Positions 7,382 to 17,456 of a DNA stretch of 38,685 nucleotides are shown one piece after another; position 1 is the first letter of the stretch, and each line of letters starts with the position of its first letter. The DNA lies in NCBI GenBank assembly GCA_012515445.1, contig JAAYYI010000046.1, positions 1 to 38,685 on the forward strand, given 5' to 3'. Made by a program: the position numbers and the translations under genes. The DNA is from Candidatus Bathyarchaeota archaeon (lineage in GTDB: Archaea > Thermoproteota > Bathyarchaeia > Bathyarchaeales > Bathycorpusculaceae). The notes beneath the pieces are model-generated. The model did not search any database. It was not told where the DNA came from and saw nothing but the letters and a program-made list of their open reading frames with translations.

Positions 7382-9340
7382 TTGCAGTTTGAGCTTGTTG
7401 CGCCATACAAAATCTCTCCCGGACAGCAAGACGCCGTTGAGAAACTAGTCAAGAACTATCAGGCTAAGGATAAGCAAACGCTACTGGGTATAACGGGCAG
7501 TGGCAAAACCTTTGTTATGGCGAACGTCGTCAACAAGCTTCAGAAACCCACACTGATTCTGGCACATAACAAGACGTTGGCGGCTCAGCTCTATGGCGAA
7601 TTAAAAGAGCTCTTCCCGCATAACCGCGTGGAGTTCTTCATATCATTCTATGATTACTACCAGCCCGAATCCTACCTGCCAGCGCAGGATATGTACATAG
7701 AAAAAGACAGCACCGTCAATGACGAAATCGAGAAGATGCGCATGCACGCCGTCTCATCCATAGTCAGCCGAGACGACACAATAATCGTCGCTTCTATCAG
7801 CTGCATCTACTCACTAGGTAATCCAGACGACTTCCGTACCATGGCTCAGAAGCTTGAGGTGGGCGGCAAAATGAATCGGCAGCAACTCATCCATCAACTC
7901 GTGGACATGCAGTACGAGCGCAATGACCAAGTGCTTGAGCCCGGTCGGTTTCGAGTTAGAGGCGACACAATCGATATTGTGCCCTCATACGAGAATGACA
8001 TCATCCGGGTTGAATTAGCCGGCAACATCATCAGTAAAATAAAAGAAGTCCACGCCATAACAGGCAACGTTAAGAACACCGTTGACCGCCTCACACTTTA
8101 CCCGGCTAGGCAATATGTTGTGCCCGAAGAGAAGCATGCCCAAGCACTCGAAGCCATCCAGCAGGAACTTGAAAGACGCCTGCCCGAGCTGCCGCCACTA
8201 GAGGCACAGAGGCTAAAGCAGCGTACAAACTACGACTTAGAGATGATCCGAGAAGTCGGCTTCTGCAGCGGTATGGAAAACTACAGCCGCCACTTCGACG
8301 GCCGCCGACCAGGAGTGCCGCCCTTCACATTAATCGACTACTTCCCCAAAGACTTCCTACTCATAATCGACGAGAGCCACCAGACCATCCCGCAGGCACG
8401 CGGCATGTACAACGGCGACTATAGCCGCAAAAAGAACCTTGTGGACTTCGGCTTCCGCCTGCCAAGCGCACTCGACAACCGCCCCCTGCAGTTCAACGAG
8501 TTCGAGGGTAAAATGGGCAGAGTACTCTTCGTATCCGCAACCCCAGCTGAGTATGAGCTTGAAAAGAGTGGGCCACCAGTCGAGTTAATCACCAGACCCA
8601 CAGGGCTACTTGATCCAGAGGTTGAGATGCATCCAATCGAGGGTCAAATGCAGCACCTAATGCAAGAAGCAAAGAAAACGATTGAGCGCGGCGACCGCGT
8701 CCTAGTAACCACCTTGACTAAGCGTATGGCAGAAGACTTAACCGATTACCTCGTAAAAGAAGGCTTCCGTGTTAGATACCTCCATAGCGAGATCGAAAGC
8801 TTAGACCGCATCGAATTGATCCGTCAGCTCCGCGTGGGCGAATTTGACATTTTAGTTGGCATTAACTTGCTGCGGGAGGGCTTGGATATTCCCGAAGTGG
8901 CATCCATCTTTATCCTCGACGCCGACAAAGAGGGTTTCCTGCGTGATGAACGTAGCCTTATCCAGACCATCGGCAGAGCAGCCCGAAACGTCAATGGCAA
9001 AGTCATCCTATATGCGGACATACAAACCCAGAGCATCAAGCGCGCTATGGAAACTACCTATTATCGCCGCAACTTCCAGAAGCGCTATAACGAAAAATAC
9101 GGTATCACACCCACGACCATTATTAAAGCAGTCACAATAAAGGAATCCACGATTAAAGGTGTTAAGCACCTCGCTAAAGCCGACATCGAACGCCAAATCA
9201 TCGAGTTAGACGCCAAGATGCGTGAAGCCGCCGAGAAGTTGGAGTTCGAGAAAGCCATCGAATTGCGCGATGCGATTGCCGAGCTACAGAAGGGATTAGC
9301 GCTTAAAGAGGAAAAATCAGCCATTAAACCCGAAATTTAG
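7382..9340 (+). CDS. uvrB: Excinuclease ABC subunit B
   Basis: UvrB is the damage-verifying helicase-like subunit of nucleotide excision repair. It is loaded by UvrA and recruits UvrC. The 652-aa protein has Walker A GITGSGKT (36-43), the beta-hairpin region with YYQPESYLP (about 90-98) that clamps one DNA strand, the DEAD-like box IIDESH, helicase motif VGINLLREGLD, motif VI QTIGRAARN, and a C-terminal UVR domain (AEKLEFEKAIELRD) that contacts UvrC. The length is normal for the family. The start is TTG, downstream of AGGGGAAG. uvrA follows 81 bp later on the same strand. UvrABC is of bacterial type, and its presence in archaea is generally attributed to horizontal transfer. Confidence 0.97.
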   Translation: MQFELVAPYKISPGQQDAVEKLVKNYQAKDKQTLLGITGSGKTFVMANVVNKLQKPTLILAHNKTLAAQLYGELKELFPHNRVEFFISFYDYYQPESYLPAQDMYIEKDSTVNDEIEKMRMHAVSSIVSRDDTIIVASISCIYSLGNPDDFRTMAQKLEVGGKMNRQQLIHQLVDMQYERNDQVLEPGRFRVRGDTIDIVPSYENDIIRVELAGNIISKIKEVHAITGNVKNTVDRLTLYPARQYVVPEEKHAQALEAIQQELERRLPELPPLEAQRLKQRTNYDLEMIREVGFCSGMENYSRHFDGRRPGVPPFTLIDYFPKDFLLIIDESHQTIPQARGMYNGDYSRKKNLVDFGFRLPSALDNRPLQFNEFEGKMGRVLFVSATPAEYELEKSGPPVELITRPTGLLDPEVEMHPIEGQMQHLMQEAKKTIERGDRVLVTTLTKRMAEDLTDYLVKEGFRVRYLHSEIESLDRIELIRQLRVGEFDILVGINLLREGLDIPEVASIFILDADKEGFLRDERSLIQTIGRAARNVNGKVILYADIQTQSIKRAMETTYYRRNFQKRYNEKYGITPTTIIKAVTIKESTIKGVKHLAKADIERQIIELDAKMREAAEKLEFEKAIELRDAIAELQKGLALKEEKSAIKPEI

Positions 9341-9421
9341 GGGTTTAGTGCAATAATGTTCTAATCTCGGAGCAGTAGAGAAGATAGAATCTGCTAAAAA
9401 AAGGAGAGGGGAGCCAATAGT

Positions 9422-12283
9422 ATGCGCGACGTTATAAGCATCAAGGGTGCAAGACAGCATAACCTTAAAAACATCGATTTAGAGTTGCCCCGCAACAAAC
9501 TAATAGTGATAACTGGGCTCAGCGGCTCAGGCAAATCTACGCTGGCATTTGATACAATCTACGCTGAGGGCCAACGCCGCTATGTAGAAAGCCTCTCCGC
9601 ATACGCGCGCCAATTCTTAGGATTAATGGATAAACCCGACGTGGACTCAATTGAAGGATTATCGCCTGCGATCAGCATTGAGCAGAAGAGCACAAGCAAG
9701 AACCCCCGCTCAACCGTTGGCACAGTCACTGAAATCTACGATTATTTAAGACTCCTATTTGCCCGCATCGGAGTGCATCATTGCCCTAAATGTGGAAGCA
9801 GTATCCATCCCCAAACACCCGAAAACATCACCAGCCTTATTATGGCTGAAAAAGGCAAAACCCTCGTCTTCCTAGCCCCAATCATCCGCGGAATGAAAGG
9901 CACACACGAAAACGTGCTTGAAGACCTAAAAAAAGACGGCTACACAAAAATCCGAATTGACGGAAAAATCTACGAATCAGACACCGTCCGAGAAGAAGTC
10001 AAGCTTGTACGTTATGAGAAACACTGGATTGAACCAGTAATCGATACAGTACTAATCTCTGATGAGGAACGCTCACGTATCGCCGAAGCCGTCGAAGCCG
10101 CTCTTAAAGCTGGCAAAGGCACAATGATAGTCATAGACGCCAATCTAGATACCAGCCAAAAGAAGGAACTCGAAAGCTTTGAAGGCGTAAACATGTACAG
10201 CACCTTCGGCGCTTGCCCCAACCACCCAGAAGTAATGTTTGAAGCGCTGGAGCCACGTATGTTCAGTTTCAACTCACCTTGGGGTGCCTGCCCAACCTGC
10301 CACGGACTCGGAGAAATCACGGAAGTTACAGCAGACAAAGTTATCCCAAACCGCAACCTCTCCATCATGGACGGCGCTTTAGCGGTTTATGGCAAAATGG
10401 ATCTTAGCTGGCGTGTTCAGCAATTAGCGGCAGTGGGTAAAAAGCATGGCTTTGACGTGTTCACACCTGTCAAAGACTTTACTGAAGACCAACTACATGT
10501 GCTACTTTATGGTGATGGTGAACCCATCAATGCCAACTGGTCAAACGGCGCTAACATGTATATGCGGGAAGGCTGGGAAGGCGTCATACCCCAAACTATG
10601 CGTCTGTACCGCCAAACCGAGAGTGATTGGCGCAAAGCAGACATAGAAAAATTCATGACTGCACGACCCTGTAACGGCTGCAACGGTAAAAAACTTCAGC
10701 CGCTCGTACTTGCGGTACAGATTCAGGGTAAAAGCATCATTGACGCAACCGACCTCTCGATTGAGGAAGCAGTGGACTTCTTCCACGACCTACCGCCCAA
10801 ACTTAACGAGAAAGAAATGTCGATTGCCAATCAAGTCCTCAAAGAAATCAACGCACGACTTGGCTTCCTCAAAAACGTAGGCTTAGGTTACCTCTCACTT
10901 TCACGTGCAGCCAAAACCCTCTCAGGCGGCGAAGCACAACGCATCCGCCTCGCAACGCAGATTGGCAGCAACCTAATGGGCGTCCTCTACATCCTCGACG
11001 AACCGAGCATCGGCTTACACCAGCGCGATAACGCCAAACTAATCAGTACACTCGCACGTTTACGCGACCTCGGCAACACCCTAATCGTAGTAGAGCACGA
11101 CGAAGACACGATGCGTCACGCTGACTACATAGTTGATATGGGTCCGGGCGCAGGAGTACACGGTGGCCACATCGTAGCAGAAGGAACCCCAGACAGTGTC
11201 ATGCAGAACCCCCGGAGCTTAACTGGCAAATACCTCAGTGGCGAACTCCAAATCGAAGTTCCAACAGAGCGCCGCCAACCAGTCACTTACATCACCCTCA
11301 GGGGCGCTAAAGAAAACAACCTCAAAAAACTCAGCGTACAGCTACCTCTCGGCGTGCTTTGCGGCATCACAGGCGTCTCTGGCTCAGGTAAAAGCACGCT
11401 TATGAACCAAACCGTCATCCCTGCGCTAAAGCAGATGTTCGGTGAACAAGTTGACCGCGTTGGCAAACATGACACGCTTGAAGTGCCAGAGGTAGTACGT
11501 AACGTTATAGTTATCGATCAAGACCCGATTGGGCGAACGCCACGCAGCAACCCTGCAACCTACACTAAACTCTTCGACGAAATCAGGCGTATATTCGCTG
11601 CCACAAAAGAAGCCAAAGCCCGTGGCTACAAGGAAGGTCGCTTTAGCTTCAATGTTAAAGGCGGCAGATGCGAGACCTGCCAAGGGGACGGAGTGTTGCG
11701 AATCGAAATGAACTTCCTCCCTGATGTCTATGTGCAATGTAGTGAATGTAAGGGCAAACGCTACAATCACGAAACCCTCGCAGTCCTATACAAGGGCAAA
11801 AACATCGCTGAAGTACTGGACATGACCGTTGAGGAGGCAGCCAAATTCTTCGAAAACACCCCTCAAGTACACCGCAAACTCCAAACTCTACTCGACGTCG
11901 GCTTAGGTTACATAAAACTTGGCCAGAGCTCGACGCAGCTTAGCGGCGGAGAGAGCCAACGCATAAAAATCACCCGCGAACTATCCAAACACAAGTCTGG
12001 CCATGTCGTCTACATGCTAGATGAACCCACCACGGGATTACACTTCGACGACACCAAACGCCTCATCAAAGTCCTCAACCGCCTTGTAGAGAATGGCAAC
12101 ACCGTCTTCATCATTGAGCACAACCTCGACGTCATCAAAAGCTGCGATTACCTCGTCGATTTAGGTCCAGAGGGCGGTGCAGCAGGCGGGCAAGTCCTCG
12201 CATCGGGCACACCGGAGGAAGTCGCGAAAGTGGAAGGAAGCTACACGGGGCAGTTTCTGGAAAAAATATTAACCCACCGATGA
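9422..12283 (+). CDS. uvrA: Excinuclease ABC subunit A
   Basis: UvrA is the dimeric DNA-damage sensor ATPase of nucleotide excision repair. The 953-aa protein contains two ABC modules: Walker [10 protein letters not shown] (about 32-40) with signature LSGGEAQR and Walker [11 protein letters not shown], then a second Walker [10 protein letters not shown] with signature LSGGESQR and [10 protein letters not shown]. Zinc-binding cysteine pairs are visible in CPKC, CPTC, CNGC and in CETC...CSEC, the last being the essential C-terminal zinc finger. Length and order are as in bacterial UvrA. A strong ribosome-binding site, AGGAGAGGGGA, precedes the ATG. It is probably expressed with uvrB just upstream, though an 81-bp gap could hold a separate promoter. 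Confidence 0.97.
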   Translation: MRDVISIKGARQHNLKNIDLELPRNKLIVITGLSGSGKSTLAFDTIYAEGQRRYVESLSAYARQFLGLMDKPDVDSIEGLSPAISIEQKSTSKNPRSTVGTVTEIYDYLRLLFARIGVHHCPKCGSSIHPQTPENITSLIMAEKGKTLVFLAPIIRGMKGTHENVLEDLKKDGYTKIRIDGKIYESDTVREEVKLVRYEKHWIEPVIDTVLISDEERSRIAEAVEAALKAGKGTMIVIDANLDTSQKKELESFEGVNMYSTFGACPNHPEVMFEALEPRMFSFNSPWGACPTCHGLGEITEVTADKVIPNRNLSIMDGALAVYGKMDLSWRVQQLAAVGKKHGFDVFTPVKDFTEDQLHVLLYGDGEPINANWSNGANMYMREGWEGVIPQTMRLYRQTESDWRKADIEKFMTARPCNGCNGKKLQPLVLAVQIQGKSIIDATDLSIEEAVDFFHDLPPKLNEKEMSIANQVLKEINARLGFLKNVGLGYLSLSRAAKTLSGGEAQRIRLATQIGSNLMGVLYILDEPSIGLHQRDNAKLISTLARLRDLGNTLIVVEHDEDTMRHADYIVDMGPGAGVHGGHIVAEGTPDSVMQNPRSLTGKYLSGELQIEVPTERRQPVTYITLRGAKENNLKKLSVQLPLGVLCGITGVSGSGKSTLMNQTVIPALKQMFGEQVDRVGKHDTLEVPEVVRNVIVIDQDPIGRTPRSNPATYTKLFDEIRRIFAATKEAKARGYKEGRFSFNVKGGRCETCQGDGVLRIEMNFLPDVYVQCSECKGKRYNHETLAVLYKGKNIAEVLDMTVEEAAKFFENTPQVHRKLQTLLDVGLGYIKLGQSSTQLSGGESQRIKITRELSKHKSGHVVYMLDEPTTGLHFDDTKRLIKVLNRLVENGNTVFIIEHNLDVIKSCDYLVDLGPEGGAAGGQVLASGTPEEVAKVEGSYTGQFLEKILTHR

Positions 12284-12290
12284 CCAAAAA

Positions 12291-12318
12291 ACGCCTGCGG
12301 CGATTTACCTTCTTTTTT
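12291..12318 (+). terminator. Terminator after uvrA
   Basis: A short GC hairpin (CGCC-TGC-GGCG) just after the uvrA stop is followed by a run of six T (12313-12318). It lies between uvrA and the convergent gene ending at 12330. The stem is only 4 bp, so the T-tract may be the functional part. Confidence 0.35.
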
Positions 12319-12329
12319 CAATTAAGGCA

Positions 12330-13091
12330 TTAAAAGCGCTCAGTTTTTATCAGTGTGCTTTCAAACGTCGTTACTGCACTTTCCAAAGCGGTAGTCATGT
12401 TGAACTGCAGCCCGCTTTTAATCTGCTTACAGCTGTCAATCTCCAGAAGTGCCCACCCTAAAACGCCTGCGTACCCTTCCTCTGGATTACGGGCGGTTTG
12501 CTGTACCTGCGCAAACTCTAACCTAAAAACTCTAAAATCCCCCGCCTCAACCGTAATATCCTCGGCTTCTAAGGGCTTTATAGCAATTTCTGCCTCGTGT
12601 GTTTCAATATTATTGCAGATAACAGGCACATGGAATGCTTCCCCCATTTTTGCTTCTTTTTGGCTTAGGATGGCGGTTTCGAGTGGGATGCTATAATTCA
12701 TGCTCTGGGTGTACTGGAGAAGAGTGACAGGCATTAGTGTGAAGAGGTTGATTGCGTCGGCGCGGTTGACTTTAAGAGTGTGGCATATCGCATCTTTGGC
12801 TGTTTCTGGGATGATGGTGTAGTTTAGAAGGTAGCTGTCTGGGTTTATGCTTAATACTTCAATTATGAGTGTGCTCTGTGTGCCTGATGCAGTCACTGTC
12901 TCGGCGCCTTTTTGGCTGGTGTAGACTGAAGTGAGACTGTACGTTAGTTTCTCGCCGGCCGCATAGTGGGTTTCCAAAGAGATTGTTCCAATATTGCTCC
13001 TTGACGCAGAAAACAGCGCAAACACCACTACAATAATAACTATGATGGCTGAAGAGACCAGTTGCAACCTTCTGCCGATTTTACTGTTCAT
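12330..13091 (-). CDS. Membrane-anchored exported hypothetical protein
   Basis: A 253-aa protein with one N-terminal hydrophobic helix (about residues 9-28, VSSAIIVIIVVVFALFS) that is either a signal anchor or signal peptide. The rest is a predicted extracytoplasmic domain rich in beta-strands (TLIIEVLSINPDSYLLNYTI). No catalytic motif or named family is recognised. It lies 15 bp downstream of the secreted gene at 13107-13823 on the same strand, and both open with a similar theme (AGEKLTYSLT here, AGDWIEYNVT there). They may be distant relatives in one operon. Function unknown. Confidence 0.7.
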   Translation of the reverse strand: MNSKIGRRLQLVSSAIIVIIVVVFALFSASRSNIGTISLETHYAAGEKLTYSLTSVYTSQKGAETVTASGTQSTLIIEVLSINPDSYLLNYTIIPETAKDAICHTLKVNRADAINLFTLMPVTLLQYTQSMNYSIPLETAILSQKEAKMGEAFHVPVICNNIETHEAEIAIKPLEAEDITVEAGDFRVFRLEFAQVQQTARNPEEGYAGVLGWALLEIDSCKQIKSGLQFNMTTALESAVTTFESTLIKTERF

Positions 13092-13106
13092 GGATTTTTA
13101 GCGCCT

Positions 13107-13823
13107 CTAGGTGGTACGAATTTTTCTTCTGCGGAAAGCCATCACTGCAAGTAGCACAGCCACAGCAGATACTACAGCAACCCCAAAGAACGCGTACACG
13201 GGGGTGTATGGGGTTTGGGTTTCCCACATGTTGGTAGCTACTGCCTCAACAGTCGCGGTTAAATCCTCTATGTACCAGCCGTCTTTGTTAGTTACGTTCC
13301 GGTAGGTTTCTGTAGACCAGACGAAAACGCCGGTGGTTTTGTCCCATTCTTTATGTCTAAAGGAGTCGTTGGCATACGTGACAGTTCGGGTGGCGCCAAG
13401 AAGAGTTATGTCTTCCTGCCGCTGGATTGTTACGTTCACGGGTCTGTGGTTATGTATGCTTGAGTCGTAGAATTGCATTCCTGGGCTCAAGTTGCCGGGG
13501 ATGATGGTCCATCCGCCCACCGTTCCTTCAGTATAATTATAATTCCAAACTGCACTGCCTACGGTACCGTTTCTGTAGTTAGCAGTGAAATTCGCCGCGA
13601 TAGTTTCAGCCTCTGCCTCAATGATTTCTATTCTGAAATGAACCACGTCATGTGTGGGAGGTGGAGCGCCCTTGCCGGTGATGGTAACGTTATATTCAAT
13701 CCAGTCGCCTGCTTTTACACCGATGGTTGATGCTTCAGAGGTCTGCGCGTTTGAAGCAATTACGCTTGTGAATGAAGCTGCGGTTATCACAGCCAGCAAA
13801 AGCAAAGTTATGTATATCTTCAT
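13107..13823 (-). CDS. Secreted hypothetical protein with C-terminal membrane anchor
   Basis: A 238-aa protein with a signal peptide (residues 1-26, ending IASNAQ), a beta-rich exported domain beginning GVKAGDWIEYNVT, and one C-terminal transmembrane helix (about 208-230) followed by RRRKIRTT. The arrangement is common in archaeal cell-surface proteins. Many N-x-S/T sequons in the exported part would suit archaeal N-glycosylation. No enzyme motif is recognised. It is the first gene of a probable two-gene operon with 12330-13091. Its promoter shows a TATA-like ACTATAAAAC with a perfect inverted repeat just upstream (13871-13886). Confidence 0.7.
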   Translation of the reverse strand: MKIYITLLLLAVITAASFTSVIASNAQTSEASTIGVKAGDWIEYNVTITGKGAPPPTHDVVHFRIEIIEAEAETIAANFTANYRNGTVGSAVWNYNYTEGTVGGWTIIPGNLSPGMQFYDSSIHNHRPVNVTIQRQEDITLLGATRTVTYANDSFRHKEWDKTTGVFVWSTETYRNVTNKDGWYIEDLTATVEAVATNMWETQTPYTPVYAFFGVAVVSAVAVLLAVMAFRRRKIRTT

Positions 13824-13852
13824 GTTTGGTCAATTGTTTCCTTGGGATTGTT

Positions 13853-13886
13853 AGTTTTATAGTCTTTTTCGTCAAGAAACCTTGAC
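13853..13886 (-). promoter_or_regulatory. TATA element with upstream palindrome for the secreted-protein operon
   Basis: The minus strand has the TATA-like ACTATAAAAC (13853-13862) about 30 bp before the start codon. Ten bp further upstream lies the perfect inverted repeat GTCAAG-AAAC-CTTGAC (13871-13886). A dyad abutting the TATA box is a typical place for an archaeal regulator to act. Which protein binds is unknown. Confidence 0.4.
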
Positions 13887-14050
13887 TAAACCCGGGAGGT
13901 GGAGAGGTTTTATATTCGTGTTCAAGACTTTCGGTAAAGTTTTAGAGCAGGAAAAAACCTCTGCTTCGATGTCTATACTGGGAAGCTGCTTGTAGTAATT
14001 TACCACGCCCTAATTTTTGCAGTGATAAACTCTAAGGACAGTGTTTGTTT

Positions 14051-14958
14051 ATGAATCAATGCAATAATATCGGCCACACAAAAACAATCCATCAAACATT
14101 GGAGGTTGATGGTCAACAAATTTTTTATCGCCAATGCGGTAGAAGAAACGGTCCAGCGGTACTGCTGCTACATGGTTTTCCCAGTTCATCCTTTAGCTTT
14201 AGAACGCTAATGCCCCTGCTGTCGGATACTGCCGATTTAATCGCACCCGACTTACCGGGCTCTGGGTTTACAGAGAACACCAACGATTATGTCTACACTT
14301 TCGAGAACATGTCTCACACCATCGAGCACTTTCTAGATAAACTGGGAATCTCTCGGTACTTCGTGTACTTAACTGACTTTGGCACCCCGGTGGGTTACTA
14401 TTTGGCTATGCGCCATCCAGAGCGTATAATGGGTCTTATTGTGCAGAACGGAAACGCCCACGAAGAGGGGCTGGGTCCAGTATGGGATGCGGTGAAGGCG
14501 TACTGGGCGACGCCGAGCAGGGAGAATCGAGCGAGGATTGGCGACTGGTTTAATTTCGAGGGCACCAAGGATCAATATGTCGGCGATGTTCCTGAACGCG
14601 TTAAGCCGCTTTTTGCTCCTGAAGCTTGGCACTTAGACTGGGAAAGGCTGTCTCGTCCGGGCTACACAGACATCCAGTTCCGGATTTTTGAAGATTATAA
14701 GAATCATGTTGCCAGCTTCCCACAGATCACTGCCTCCACAAGTTGCATCAGCCGCCATGCTTGATAATGTGGGGACGTCATGACAAATTTTTCAGGGTTG
14801 ATGAGGTCTTAGCATACGCACGTAAGTTAGACTACGTGGAAATCCATGTTCTGGATGGTGCACATTTTCTCTTAGAAACACATGCAGAGGAATGTTCGGC
14901 GCTTATGAGGAGATTTATCCAGTATATCATTAAGGTCAATGACGTTACTGTAAAGTAA
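14051..14958 (+). pseudogene. Alpha/beta hydrolase, split by a frameshift
   Basis: The reading resembles the haloalkane-dehalogenase-like branch of alpha/beta hydrolases. It shows the oxyanion-hole motif LLHGFPSSS (about 39-47), the nucleophile elbow TDFGTPVGY with Asp at the nucleophile position, and later WGRHD and the catalytic His in GAHFLLE. Frame 1 runs from ATG 14051 and stops at 14764. The conserved C-terminal part (KLHQPPCLIMWGRHD) continues in another frame to 14958. Alignment to the family pattern places a one-base loss near 14738-14740 (TCCACAAG), with the spacing to PP restored exactly. The rest is intact, so this is either a recent inactivation or a sequencing/assembly indel. 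No slippery heptamer of the canonical type is present, so programmed frameshifting is unlikely. Confidence 0.75.
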
Positions 14959-14974
14959 CTCCAAATCGGTAGTT

Positions 14975-15121
14975 ATGTTACGTGACTGCGGCAACAGCAG
15001 TAGAAAAACAAGTCTAAAAATCAGTTTTAAAACGCTAATTACAACCACACTGCAACGCATAGCAAACACAGAAGCAAAAAAACCCAGCAACCCACACACC
15101 CGCATAGAAGAGGAAGAGTAA
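14975..15121 (+). CDS. Possible small basic protein
   Basis: A 48-codon ORF from ATG to TAA that begins MLRDCGNSSRKTSLKIS and ends with an acidic tail, RIEEEE. The body is Lys/Arg/Thr-rich. Codon use resembles adjacent genes, but the ribosome-binding site is weak and no family is recognised. It fills most of the gap between the split hydrolase and uvrC. It may be spurious. Confidence 0.3.
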   Translation: MLRDCGNSSRKTSLKISFKTLITTTLQRIANTEAKKPSNPHTRIEEEE

Positions 15122-15224
15122 GTCAAGCTACTGCCGTCATCTTAATAGAAAAAACAGATTTTGGGCAGTTATGAGAAATGCTTAATGCGTTCAGCGTTCA
15201 GTCAAATAGCAGCGGCAGAAGCTC

Positions 15225-16877
15225 ATGATTCCATTATCAGGTCCAGATGATTTCAAAGCAATCGATATACCAACTGACCCAGGTGTGTATCTCTACCGCA
15301 ACAGCGAAGGTGAAATTATCTACGTGGGCAAAGCCAAAAACCTCCGTAACCGCGTTAAATCCTACTTCTCAAGCATCTACCAACCCGTAAAAACCCGCCA
15401 GCTTGTCCTGCACATCCGAAGCATAGACTGGATGGTAGTAAACAACGAAGTCGAAGCCCTGCTTCTGGAAAACAAGCTAATCAAGCAGCACACGCCTAAA
15501 TATAACATCAACCTCAAAGACGCCAAAACCTACGCTTACATCTCACTTACACGCGAACCCTACTCACGGATTCTGACAAGTCGCAAAGTCAGCCGCAAAC
15601 TCGAATCCTTCGGCCCCTACACAGACGGCTACACCCGCCAAGACCTCCAGCGGCTAGTCACTAAAGTATACAAGCTCCGTACATGCAAAAACATGCATAA
15701 ACGCGCCTGCCTAAACTACCACATCCACCAGTGCAGTGCCCCCTGCGTCGGCAAAGTCACCCCTGAACAGTATGCCCAGCAGGTAGAACGCGCCAGAGAT
15801 TTCCTCGGCGGCAACTACGAGGGAACGTTGGGGATGCTTAACGAAAGGATGGCGGCTGCTTCTAAGGCGATGCAGTTTGAAACCGCACTGGAACTTCGTA
15901 ACCAGATCTCATCCATTCGGCTTCTTACGGAGCGCCAGATTGTGGATAACGAGCGCCGCTACGACCAAGATGTGATGGTCTTCCGCCAAGTGGGCGAGAA
16001 GATGCTGGCGGTGCAGATGGGTGTCCGCAAAGGCGTATTGTTAGGCAAGAAGGAGTTCAGCGTGGACCTGCAGTCGATGGTTGAGCAGGAATTCCTAAAA
16101 GCATACTACACCTCAAACCAGATTCCCCGCGAAATACTGCTTAACAAGCCCTGCTGGACGGAGCCTACCGAGAAAGCTGCGCTCGAAGAATTCCTCGCCT
16201 CGCGGCGACTGGCGCCTGTTTCGCTAACCGTGCCCCGTCGCGGAGACAAGGTTGCGCTGGTGCAGCTTGCAGAAAAGAACCTTGAGTCCTCACTCGAAGT
16301 AGACGGCGCACTCGTAGACCTCCAGAATAACCTTAACCTTCCAGCGTTGCCACGCATAATCGAGTGCTTCGACATCTCTAACCTCGGCACCGAACACGTC
16401 GTGTCAGGCATGGTAGCCTTCCGCGATGCTAAACCAGACAAGAAGAATTACCGTAAATTCAAAATTAATACCTTCACAGGACAAGATGACTTCGCAAGCA
16501 TGAACGAGGTTGTCACGCGCCGTTATAAACGCCAAATCGAGGAAAAAAATCCTCTGCCTAACCTGATTGTTATCGACGGCGGGCCAGGACAGGTGCATGC
16601 AGCCAAAACGGCACTCGAAAAGCTCGGTGTGAAACTGCCGCTCATCGGGTTAGCGAAGGAACGTGAGGAAATCTACTTCCCAGACGATCCAGCTCCGCAC
16701 AGCTTCGATGCAAACAGTCGCATGATGCTACTGCTCAGAAGAATCCGCGATGCCACCCATGACTTTTCATTGGGCTACAACCGCAAACGACGCGAGATGC
16801 AGGTGAGGGATGAATTCAAGCATCCAAGCCGCCGCGCTAAACCAAAAGGTGCTCAAGCAGGATCTTCAAGCCAATAA
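15225..16877 (+). CDS. uvrC: Excinuclease ABC subunit C, short form
   Basis: UvrC makes both incisions in nucleotide excision repair. The N-terminal GIY-YIG nuclease is clear (GVYLYRNSEGEIIYVGKAKN, about 20-39). It is followed by a Cys-containing region (CKNMHKRACLNYHIHQCSAPC), a UVR domain near 200-235 and the RNase H-like endonuclease domain with FDISN, VIDGGPGQ and DATHDF supplying the Asp-Asp-His catalytic set. The chain ends about 30 residues after that His in a basic Ser/Gln-rich tail (RRAKPKGAQAGSSSQ). The (HhH)2 DNA-binding domain usual in bacterial UvrC is not seen, and the length is 550 aa rather than about 600. Its last 41 bp overlap convergent mntP. uvrBA lies about 3 kb upstream on the same strand. 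Confidence 0.95.
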   Translation: MIPLSGPDDFKAIDIPTDPGVYLYRNSEGEIIYVGKAKNLRNRVKSYFSSIYQPVKTRQLVLHIRSIDWMVVNNEVEALLLENKLIKQHTPKYNINLKDAKTYAYISLTREPYSRILTSRKVSRKLESFGPYTDGYTRQDLQRLVTKVYKLRTCKNMHKRACLNYHIHQCSAPCVGKVTPEQYAQQVERARDFLGGNYEGTLGMLNERMAAASKAMQFETALELRNQISSIRLLTERQIVDNERRYDQDVMVFRQVGEKMLAVQMGVRKGVLLGKKEFSVDLQSMVEQEFLKAYYTSNQIPREILLNKPCWTEPTEKAALEEFLASRRLAPVSLTVPRRGDKVALVQLAEKNLESSLEVDGALVDLQNNLNLPALPRIIECFDISNLGTEHVVSGMVAFRDAKPDKKNYRKFKINTFTGQDDFASMNEVVTRRYKRQIEEKNPLPNLIVIDGGPGQVHAAKTALEKLGVKLPLIGLAKEREEIYFPDDPAPHSFDANSRMMLLLRRIRDATHDFSLGYNRKRREMQVRDEFKHPSRRAKPKGAQAGSSSQ

Positions 16878-17397
16878 GGATCAACACGGCGCCGCCAACT
16901 ATTTCTATTCTGTGACCGAAGACTTTGCCTAAGCCGCTGCCGAAGTAGAAACCGACAAGTGAGAGCCCGAACGTTATCGCCCCGATAGCCGCAATCGGCA
17001 GTACTATGGAGGTTTGTAGAAATGCAAAGCTTAAGCCGACCATCAGGGCGTCGATGCTGGTTGCAACCGCCATAATCAGAAGTGCATGAATCTTCAAGTC
17101 TTTGGGGCCTTTGTGGTCTTCGTCTTTTTTGCTACCTTCGTAGATCATTTTTGCGCCAATAAACGCTAAGAGACCAAACGCGATCCAGTGATCAAACCCC
17201 GATATGACGTCTGCGAGGCTTAACCCGACGGCCCAACCTATCACAGGCATAAGCATCTGAAAGCCGCCGAAAAAAGCCGCAGTTAACAGCCCTGCCCTGT
17301 GCCTGTCTCGACTGATGGTCATGCCGCTGGCTATGGACACCGCAAACGCATCCATCGCTAAGCCGACAGCGATCAGAATGATTGTTAAGGCGTCCAC
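16837..17397 (-). CDS. mntP: Manganese efflux pump MntP family protein
   Basis: A 186-aa integral membrane protein with six predicted helices in two repeats of three. Each half carries the family's acidic signature in a membrane helix: AMDAFAVSIASG (about 14-25) and TSIDALMVGLSF (about 113-124). MntP proteins export Mn(II). The start is GTG at 17395-17397. The length is typical. The 3' end overlaps uvrC by 41 bp on the opposite strand. No manganese riboswitch of the yybP-ykoY type was recognised in the short upstream region. The family is clear; the metal is inferred from it. Confidence 0.9.
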   Translation of the reverse strand: MDALTIILIAVGLAMDAFAVSIASGMTISRDRHRAGLLTAAFFGGFQMLMPVIGWAVGLSLADVISGFDHWIAFGLLAFIGAKMIYEGSKKDEDHKGPKDLKIHALLIMAVATSIDALMVGLSFAFLQTSIVLPIAAIGAITFGLSLVGFYFGSGLGKVFGHRIEIVGGAVLILIGLKILLEHLLV

Positions 17398-17456
17398 TGG
17401 TCACACCGTAAATATGCCATGCTACTGTTTGGGCAATATAGGCTTTTTCGAGTCGA

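Noticed and set aside
12295-12318. Possible start of an inverted-repeat mobile element after uvrA
   Set aside because: Only a 4-bp stem and no partner repeat nearby; better explained as a terminator.
14738-14743. Programmed ribosomal frameshift in the hydrolase
   Set aside because: CACAAGT is not a canonical slippery heptamer and no stimulatory structure is evident; a plain indel is simpler.
14872-15126. Minus-strand ORF across the end of the split hydrolase
   Set aside because: It is antisense to the hydrolase C-terminus and to the small plus-strand ORF; the Ser/Leu/Val-rich product has no coherent domain.
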